Source: Syntrophaceae bacterium UBA6109
GTDB taxonomy: Bacteria > Desulfobacterota > Syntrophia > Syntrophales > UBA6109
NCBI GenBank assembly: GCA_002428445.1
Contig: DIWJ01000026.1
Location: forward strand, 73,311 to 137,310
DNA length: 64,000 nt
Direction: 5' to 3'
Both the position numbers and the translations under genes were made by a program. Positions within the stretch are counted from its first letter, which is position 1. Each line of letters starts with the position of its first letter. Below the pieces are notes generated by a model that worked only from the letters and a program-made list of their open reading frames with translations, searched no databases and had not been told where the DNA came from. Below, in pieces: positions 59,202 to 64,000 of the stretch.

Positions 59202-61163
59202 ATGACAACCTATCCGTTTATTTTCCGGCCAGGCAAGATCGGCTCGGTTACTGTGAAGAATCGTTTGCTGATGGCCCCCATGGGAATCGGCGCTCTCACC
59301 AACTCGGATGGTCTGTTCTCCGATCGGGCGATTGATTATTATGAAGAGAGGGCGCGTGGCGGCGTCGGCTTGATTCTCACGACTCTTTGTCTGGCTACCA
59401 ATCGATATGAACCGTGGGAGGCCGACGGCATCAAGCTTCAGCCCACATTCGATCACCTGATCAAGACAAGAAATCTTAAGCAGTTGACGGAGCGGATACA
59501 CGATCACAACTGCAAGATATTTGCGCAGCTTACGGCGGGATGGGGAAGGGTCTATCGTCCGTCGTTGGTCGCGATCACCGGCCATCGCCCCTTCGCACCT
59601 TCCGAAACCCCTCTCTACTGGACCCCTGACAAAATGGCCCGTGAAATGACCATCGAAGAAATTGAGGGGCTCATCGATGCGCTGGCGCATGCCTCTCTCG
59701 TCGCAAGAGAAGGCGGATTCGACGGCATCGAGCTCCACGGACACGAGGGGTACCTTCTGGATCAGTTCAAAACGGCCCTTTGGAACAGGCGAACGGACAG
59801 TTACGGCGGTGATTTCTGGGGGCGGATGAAATTCCCTTTATCGGTGATCCGGAAGATCCGGCAGAAGGTCGGCAGTGATTTCCCCATCATCTACCGCTAT
59901 GGACTGGAGCACCGCATTGAAGGCGGAAGAGAAAGAGAAGAAGGGCTGAAAATTGCCGAGGTCCTTGAAGCGGAAGGGGTCGCCGCCCTGCACGTCGATG
60001 TCGGCTGCTACGAGAACTGGTATTGGCCTCACCCTCCAGAGTATCAGGAACCCGGGTGCATGGTGGACGTCGCCCGGGAAGTGAAGAAGAAAGTCCGTAT
60101 CCCCGTCATTACCGTTGGGAGATTCGGCTATCCGCAGTTGGTCAATCAGGTGCTCGAAAACGGGGACGCCGATTTTGTGGCGATCGGAAGGACCCTTCTT
60201 GCGGATCCCGAGTTCGTCAAGAAGTGCCGAACCGGACGTGAAGAAGACATCCGCCCCTGCGTCGGTTGCCATGAATGCTTCCGCAGGATTTACCAGTCGA
60301 GATATCTCAGTTGCGCCGTCAACCCCGCCTGCGGTGACGAGAGACGGCTGGAGATCCGAAAAACCAATGCGCCCAGGAAGATCATGGTCATCGGGGGCGG
60401 CATGGCAGGACTTGAAGCGGCGCGCATAGCGGCGATGAGAGGGCACCGTGTGACCCTGTTCGAGAAGAGCGCAAGCCTCGGCGGCTTGCTGAAGGCGGTC
60501 GGCAAGCACCGTTTGAAGAAAGACTATGAAAGGCTTCTGAAGTTCCAGATCCGGCAAGTTCGGAAGGAAAACGTCAAGATCAGACTCGGCAGGGCGGTTA
60601 CCATGGAAACCGTCAAGAGAGAGAATCCCGATGTGGTGCTGCTGGCAACCGGATCCGCACCGCTTCAAATCTTCCAGGCACCCGTCGGCGGTTCCGTGAG
60701 ATGTCTCACGGCTTTGGAGGTGATCGAGAAGGGCCTTGAAATCGGTCCCTCCGCTGTCATCGTCGGCGGCGGTGCTACGGGATGTGAGCTCGCCTATGAG
60801 CTGGCCGATCCGTTGAGGAGTATCACGCTGTGCGAACAACTGCCCGAACTGGCTCCCGAACTTTTCCATGCGAATCGGGACATGATCATCGACGGTCTCC
60901 GGAAAAGGAACGTCAGGATCCTGACAAACTGCAAATTGGAAACCATTGCCGTGGACGGTGTCGTGCTGAAATCGAGCGACGGATCGAAGTCCTTTCTGAA
61001 AACGGATACGGTCATCGTCTCGGTCGGCATGAAATCCGAAAATGGGCTGCTCGGAGAGCTCGCAGGCGTCGTCGACGAGGTGTACGCGATCGGAGATTGC
61101 GTCTCGCCGCGCAAGGTGAAAGACGCCGTGTGGGACGCCTACAAGACTGCGGCCTCTCTGTAG
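59202..61163 (+). CDS. NADH:flavin oxidoreductase / 2,4-dienoyl-CoA reductase-like flavoenzyme (BaiCD-like)
   Basis: 653 residues. The N-terminal ~350 are an FMN-binding Old Yellow Enzyme barrel (VKNRLLMAPMG, GFDGIELHGHEGYLLDQF...NRRTDSYGG). A [4Fe-4S] cluster follows (CVGCHECF, then Cys in YLSCAVNPACG, residues ~354-377). The C-terminal part has FAD and NAD-binding loops (VIGGGMAGLEAAR near 398, VIGGGATGCELAYE-type near 526) and ends with VYAIGDCVSPRKVKDAVWDAYKTA. Relatives (FadH, BaiCD, TmdA) reduce conjugated double bonds of enoyl compounds or steroids using NAD(P)H. It is the last gene of the catabolic cluster, about 95 bases behind dctM. Confidence 0.92.
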   Translation: MTTYPFIFRPGKIGSVTVKNRLLMAPMGIGALTNSDGLFSDRAIDYYEERARGGVGLILTTLCLATNRYEPWEADGIKLQPTFDHLIKTRNLKQLTERIHDHNCKIFAQLTAGWGRVYRPSLVAITGHRPFAPSETPLYWTPDKMAREMTIEEIEGLIDALAHASLVAREGGFDGIELHGHEGYLLDQFKTALWNRRTDSYGGDFWGRMKFPLSVIRKIRQKVGSDFPIIYRYGLEHRIEGGREREEGLKIAEVLEAEGVAALHVDVGCYENWYWPHPPEYQEPGCMVDVAREVKKKVRIPVITVGRFGYPQLVNQVLENGDADFVAIGRTLLADPEFVKKCRTGREEDIRPCVGCHECFRRIYQSRYLSCAVNPACGDERRLEIRKTNAPRKIMVIGGGMAGLEAARIAAMRGHRVTLFEKSASLGGLLKAVGKHRLKKDYERLLKFQIRQVRKENVKIRLGRAVTMETVKRENPDVVLLATGSAPLQIFQAPVGGSVRCLTALEVIEKGLEIGPSAVIVGGGATGCELAYELADPLRSITLCEQLPELAPELFHANRDMIIDGLRKRNVRILTNCKLETIAVDGVVLKSSDGSKSFLKTDTVIVSVGMKSENGLLGELAGVVDEVYAIGDCVSPRKVKDAVWDAYKTAASL

Positions 61164-61206
61164 AGAGACAATGCGGCCGGTTTTGCCGCCCCGCGTATCC
61201 CCCCTC

Positions 61207-61234
61207 TTGACAAGAGTCTCAACGTCGCTACAAT
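61207..61234 (+). promoter_or_regulatory. Sigma-70 promoter for the FmdB-type gene
   Basis: TTGACA (61207-61212), 16-base spacer, TACAAT (61229-61234), 38 bases before the ATG at 61272. It separates the next unit from the catabolic cluster. Confidence 0.75.
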
Positions 61235-61271
61235 AAAGCCTCTTCGTTTCCTTTCGTCAAAGGAGGACCCC

Positions 61272-61439
61272 ATGCCGACCTACGAATACCGATGCGCAGC
61301 CTGCAACAGGAAGTTCTCGGTGACATCAACCGTTTCCGAACACGACAGGAAGAAGCCCGCCTGCCCAAAATGCAGGAGCAGCAAAAAGGTCAGCCAGGTC
61401 CTGTCGACCTTTATCGCCAAGACAAGCCGCAAGAGCTGA
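61272..61439 (+). CDS. FmdB-family small zinc-ribbon protein
   Basis: 55 residues, too short for many gene callers. It starts MPTYEYRCAACNRKFSV and has a second pair in ACPKCRSS, giving the two CxxC knuckles of FmdB/CxxC_CxxC_SSSS proteins. The function of this widespread family is unsettled; it was first noted near formamidase and amidase genes. AAAGGAGG and a good promoter precede it. It ends ten bases before the adhesin-E-like gene. Confidence 0.85.
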   Translation: MPTYEYRCAACNRKFSVTSTVSEHDRKKPACPKCRSSKKVSQVLSTFIAKTSRKS

Positions 61440-61449
61440 AGGAACCGGC

Positions 61450-61914
61450 ATGAAGACTCGCGTCTTTTTCGCCGCGACGGTGGTGATTTTTCTTCTGATG
61501 GCGTCTCTGCTGCACGCGGCGGACGGTCCAGCCGGCCCATCATGGACCTTCGTCGGTTACACGAAGTACCGCGATCCCATTTATCTGGACACCAGCCGCC
61601 TGACGAAAGAATCGCCGCAGGAATCCCTCGCGATCTGCAGGATAACGCCGTCCGCAAAAAGCCGCTTCTTGCGGCAGATTCAGGGGGAGCTCAGAAAGGC
61701 GAAAATACCCTCGGCAGGTTTCCGCTACATGGAGATCTCAGCCGGCATCGACTGCGGGAAAAAAGTTATCCGCTTCCCCGCCGTGAAATATTTCACCGCC
61801 GACGGCAGGCTCCTGCATTCCGATGAAGACCCGGGGGCGCGGTGGACGCCAATCGCACCGGGAAGCCGATGGGATTCTCTGCGGGGAAATGTCTGCGGAA
61901 AAGAGCCTCGTTGA
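61450..61914 (+). CDS. Exported surface-adhesin-E-like protein
   Basis: 154 residues. A signal peptide (VFFAATVVIFLLMASLLHAAD) precedes a domain with the pattern WTFVGYTKYRDPIYLDTSRLT...AGFRYMEISAGIDCGKKVIRFPAVKYFTADGRLLHSDED...WTPIAPGSRWDSLRGNVCG. This is the surface-adhesin-protein-E layout (Trp strand, Asp/Tyr strand, two Cys) and is a distant relative of the protein at 26037. Function unknown, periplasmic. AGGAACC precedes the ATG. It follows the FmdB gene closely and is convergent with dnaJ. Confidence 0.65.
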   Translation: MKTRVFFAATVVIFLLMASLLHAADGPAGPSWTFVGYTKYRDPIYLDTSRLTKESPQESLAICRITPSAKSRFLRQIQGELRKAKIPSAGFRYMEISAGIDCGKKVIRFPAVKYFTADGRLLHSDEDPGARWTPIAPGSRWDSLRGNVCGKEPR

Positions 61915-61933
61915 TCCGCCGGAAGCGTCGTTT

Positions 61934-63040
61934 TCAGCGGCCCTTCATTTTCTTTTCAAAGAAGTTCCAGGCGCGATTCCCGCCCCCTGTCTGTTTGTTC
62001 TCGAGACTGAGCAATTCCTTCAGCAACTCTTCCTGACGTTTCGACACCTTCGTCGGCGTCCGAACGTCGAAGACGACGATGAGGTCGCCGCGTCCGCGTC
62101 CCCGGAGGCGAGGGATGCCTTTGCCGGCAAGCCTCAGGAGATCCCCGGGCTGCGTTCCCCGCGGAACCGTCACGGCCTCCATACCCTCCAGCGACGGCAC
62201 GTCCAGTGTGCAGCCCAATGCCGCCTCAGGAAAGGAAATCCCCACGCGGACAATGACGTGCTCGTCCTGTCGCTCGAAGTGTTCATGCGCCTCGACTGTC
62301 AGAAGAACATAAAGATCTCCCGGCGGCCCGCCGCCGACGCCTGTTTCCCCTTCGCCGGACAGCCGCAGGCGCATCCCCGTATCGACACCGGCCGGGATGT
62401 TGACCTTGAGTCGCTTGGGCTTCTCGATTCGTCCCGCGCCGGAACAGCTCGTGCAGGGATGGGAAATGACCTGTCCCCTGCCCCGGCATCGCGGACAGGT
62501 CGTGCTGATGTGGAAAAATCCCTGCGAGCGGCTCACCTGTCCCCTGCCGCCGCACGCAGCGCACACCTCGGGCTGATGTCCCGGTTCGACGCCCGCCCCT
62601 CCGCAACGTTCGCAGGCCTCGAGCTTTGGGACGACGATCTCTTTTTCGGCGCCGAAAGCAGCTTCTGAAAAAGAAATCGCCAGATCATACTGAAGGTCCG
62701 ATCCCCGTTCCGCGCCGCGGCGGCCGCCGAAGCCCGCGCCGAAGCCGAACATGTCCGAAAAGATGTCGCCGAAGGCGCTGAAGATATCGTCCGCGCGGGA
62801 AAAACCCTGAAAACCGCTGTTGCGGAGCCCATCGTGGCCGAACCGGTCATACGTTTCCCTCTTCTCGGCATTGCTGAGGACTTCGTATGCCTCTGCTGCT
62901 TCCTTGAATTTTTCCTCGGATTCCCGGTCGCCCGGGTTGCGATCCGGATGGTACTTGAGGGCCATCTTTCGATAGGCCTTCTTGATCTCTTCTTCCCCGG
63001 CGTCGCGGCCGACTTCCAGAATTTCGTAGTAGTCTCTCAT
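61934..63040 (-). CDS. dnaJ: Chaperone DnaJ (Hsp40)
   Basis: 368 residues. The J domain (residues 1-70) has [38 protein letters not shown], with the HPD motif that stimulates DnaK ATPase; then a Gly/Phe-rich stretch ([32 protein letters not shown]). Four zinc-finger CxxCxGxG-type repeats follow ([32 protein letters not shown]), then the C-terminal substrate-binding domains. It is a class I DnaJ and works with DnaK and GrpE encoded near 12 kb. It lies downstream of groEL on the same strand, with a possible terminator between them. Confidence 0.96.
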   Translation of the reverse strand: MRDYYEILEVGRDAGEEEIKKAYRKMALKYHPDRNPGDRESEEKFKEAAEAYEVLSNAEKRETYDRFGHDGLRNSGFQGFSRADDIFSAFGDIFSDMFGFGAGFGGRRGAERGSDLQYDLAISFSEAAFGAEKEIVVPKLEACERCGGAGVEPGHQPEVCAACGGRGQVSRSQGFFHISTTCPRCRGRGQVISHPCTSCSGAGRIEKPKRLKVNIPAGVDTGMRLRLSGEGETGVGGGPPGDLYVLLTVEAHEHFERQDEHVIVRVGISFPEAALGCTLDVPSLEGMEAVTVPRGTQPGDLLRLAGKGIPRLRGRGRGDLIVVFDVRTPTKVSKRQEELLKELLSLENKQTGGGNRAWNFFEKKMKGR

Positions 63041-63123
63041 CTGTTCTGATATTCCGATCCGGCCGCGGTAGACCCGGCCGACCTCTCAGTCCTGGCGGAA
63101 GCCGTATCTTCTCATACAAGAAG

Positions 63124-63155
63124 CCCCATGCCCCCCCGGATGGAAGGGCATGGGG
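63124..63155 (-). terminator. Hairpin behind groEL (possible terminator)
   Basis: Stem CCCCATGCCC / GGGCATGGGG (arms 63124-63133 and 63146-63155). On the minus strand it is followed by CTTCTTGT, which is only moderately T-rich. Confidence 0.55.
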
Positions 63156-63214
63156 TTGTCAGGTTCCAAAATAAAGTCGGCAGACTCTGTTATCCCCTCG
63201 GATTCAACGGCCGC

Positions 63215-64000
63215 CTAGTAGTCGTAGTCGCCCCCGGGAGGCATACCCCCGCCCGCCGGCGCCGCTTCCTTCTTCTTGGGCTTGTCGGCGATCATTGCCT
63301 CGGTGGTGAGGAGCAGCGAGGAGACGGATGCGGCATTCTGAATGGCGAACCGGACGACTTTCGTCGGGTCGATGATGCCCGCCGCGATCATATCCCCGTA
63401 CTGGCCCGTTTCCGCATCGAGACCTGAGTTGGTCTTCAGTTCCCGGACCTTCTCCACGACAATGGAACCCTCGAAGCCCGCGTTCACCGCGATCTGCCGC
63501 AGCGGTTCCTCTATGGCGCGCTTGACGATGTTCAGCCCGTGCTGTTCGTCTTCCGGGAGTTTCGTTTCTTCCAGTTTCTTGACCGTCCGCAGCAGGGCCA
63601 CGCCGCCGCCGGGAACGATTCCTTCCTCAACAGCCGCCCTCGTCGCATTGAGCGCGTCCTCGACGCGGGCCTTCTTTTCCTTCATCTCGAGTTCCGTCGC
63701 GGCGCCGACCCGGACGACAGCCACACCGCCGACCAGTTTCGCCATCCGCTCCTGGAGCTTCTCGCGGTCGTAATCGGATGTCGTCTCCTCGATCTGGGCC
63801 CGGAGCTGCTTCACGCGGCCTTCGAGGTCGCTCTTCTTGCCGCCGCCGTCGATGATCGTCGTGTTGTCCTTGTCGATCGTGACCTTCTTGGCGGTTCCGA
63901 GGTCGTTGAGGGAAACGCTCTCCAGCTTCAGACCCAGGTCTTCAGCGATCAGTTTGCCGCCCGTAAGAATGGCAATGTCCTCGAGCATGGCCTTGCGGCG
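63215..64000 (-). CDS. groL: Chaperonin GroEL (C-terminal part, cut by window edge)
   Basis: About 262 residues of the C-terminal half are visible; the N-terminus lies beyond base 64000. Family segments include [79 protein letters not shown] and the tail [12 protein letters not shown]; a shortened Gly-Met-type tail rather than the classical GGM repeat ends it. GroEL with GroES folds proteins in a closed chamber. The promoter and groES, if adjacent, are outside the window. Confidence 0.97.
   Translation of the reverse strand, partial: RRKAMLEDIAILTGGKLIAEDLGLKLESVSLNDLGTAKKVTIDKDNTTIIDGGGKKSDLEGRVKQLRAQIEETTSDYDREKLQERMAKLVGGVAVVRVGAATELEMKEKKARVEDALNATRAAVEEGIVPGGGVALLRTVKKLEETKLPEDEQHGLNIVKRAIEEPLRQIAVNAGFEGSIVVEKVRELKTNSGLDAETGQYGDMIAAGIIDPTKVVRFAIQNAASVSSLLLTTEAMIADKPKKKEAAPAGGGMPPGGDYDY

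Overview
The window comes from the chromosome of a GC-rich, Gram-negative, anaerobic bacterium. LPS heptose synthesis (gmhA), an outer-membrane beta-barrel protein and lipoproteins show the Gram-negative envelope. A class III (oxygen-sensitive) ribonucleotide reductase, polyferredoxin, HdrD/GlcF-like iron-sulfur proteins, a selenocysteine molybdoenzyme and TRAP uptake point to an anaerobe. The style of the genes (DUF35/thiolase pairs, CoA ligases, Npt-type transporter with HEAT repeats, GC-rich intergenic repeats) best fits a Desulfobacterota/Syntrophales-like deltaproteobacterium; this placement is inference.

Layout. 1-4.4 kb (minus): a cut-off exported M28-like peptidase, a stand-alone cyclic-nucleotide-binding protein, and a nucleotide-transporter-like membrane protein with a long HEAT-repeat tail. 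4.4-7.0 kb: a small AT-richer accessory patch with a DUF3800 protein, a broken restriction-specificity (HsdS) remnant and a NucS-like nuclease. 7.0-10.5 kb: HD phosphohydrolase and anaerobic ribonucleotide reductase overlapping by ATGA. 10.5-10.9 kb: two 104-bp direct repeats, the second of which supplies the -35 box of a promoter for gmhA-grpE-dnaK. 14-24.4 kb: periplasmic binding protein, surE, a MORN-repeat protein, an HD protein converging on and overlapping a hybrid histidine kinase, DUF362 plus polyferredoxin, and a lipoprotein with a possible Cys-His-acid triad. 24.6-34.1 kb: two acyltransferases, a YedY-like molybdoprotein, metallophosphoesterase, peroxiredoxin, beta-barrel protein, S1 RNA-binding protein, Dabb protein and a 5'-nucleotidase. 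34.2-46.3 kb: a glycerol-1-phosphate-dehydrogenase-like enzyme, FKBP/SEC-C pair, LsrF-like aldolase with Zn alcohol dehydrogenase, flavodoxin, MBL hydrolase, a large EF-hand membrane protein, MFS transporter, glycerate kinase, lipoprotein and universal stress protein.

46.5-61.2 kb is the most interesting part: a co-directional catabolic cluster. It opens with a promoter overlapped by a palindrome suitable for the cluster's own TetR regulator, followed by a DUF35 protein and an atypical thiolase-like enzyme, an acyl-CoA ligase, TetR, an HdrD-like iron-sulfur protein, a molybdopterin oxidoreductase, an MFS carrier, a complete TRAP transporter (DctP, Q, M) and a BaiCD/2,4-dienoyl-CoA-reductase-like flavoenzyme. 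The molybdoenzyme reading frame is interrupted by one in-frame TGA at the position of the Mo ligand, and a bacterial SECIS hairpin lies at the canonical distance; I read it as a selenoprotein that ordinary gene callers split in two. Together the genes suggest uptake of an organic acid, CoA activation, redox removal of a double bond or hydroxyl group, and side-chain cleavage by thiolysis or retro-aldol reaction. The substrate is unknown.

61.2-64 kb returns to housekeeping: an FmdB-type zinc ribbon, a surface-adhesin-E-like exported protein, dnaJ, and the 3' part of groEL running off the window. I found no tRNA, rRNA, CRISPR array or insertion sequence.
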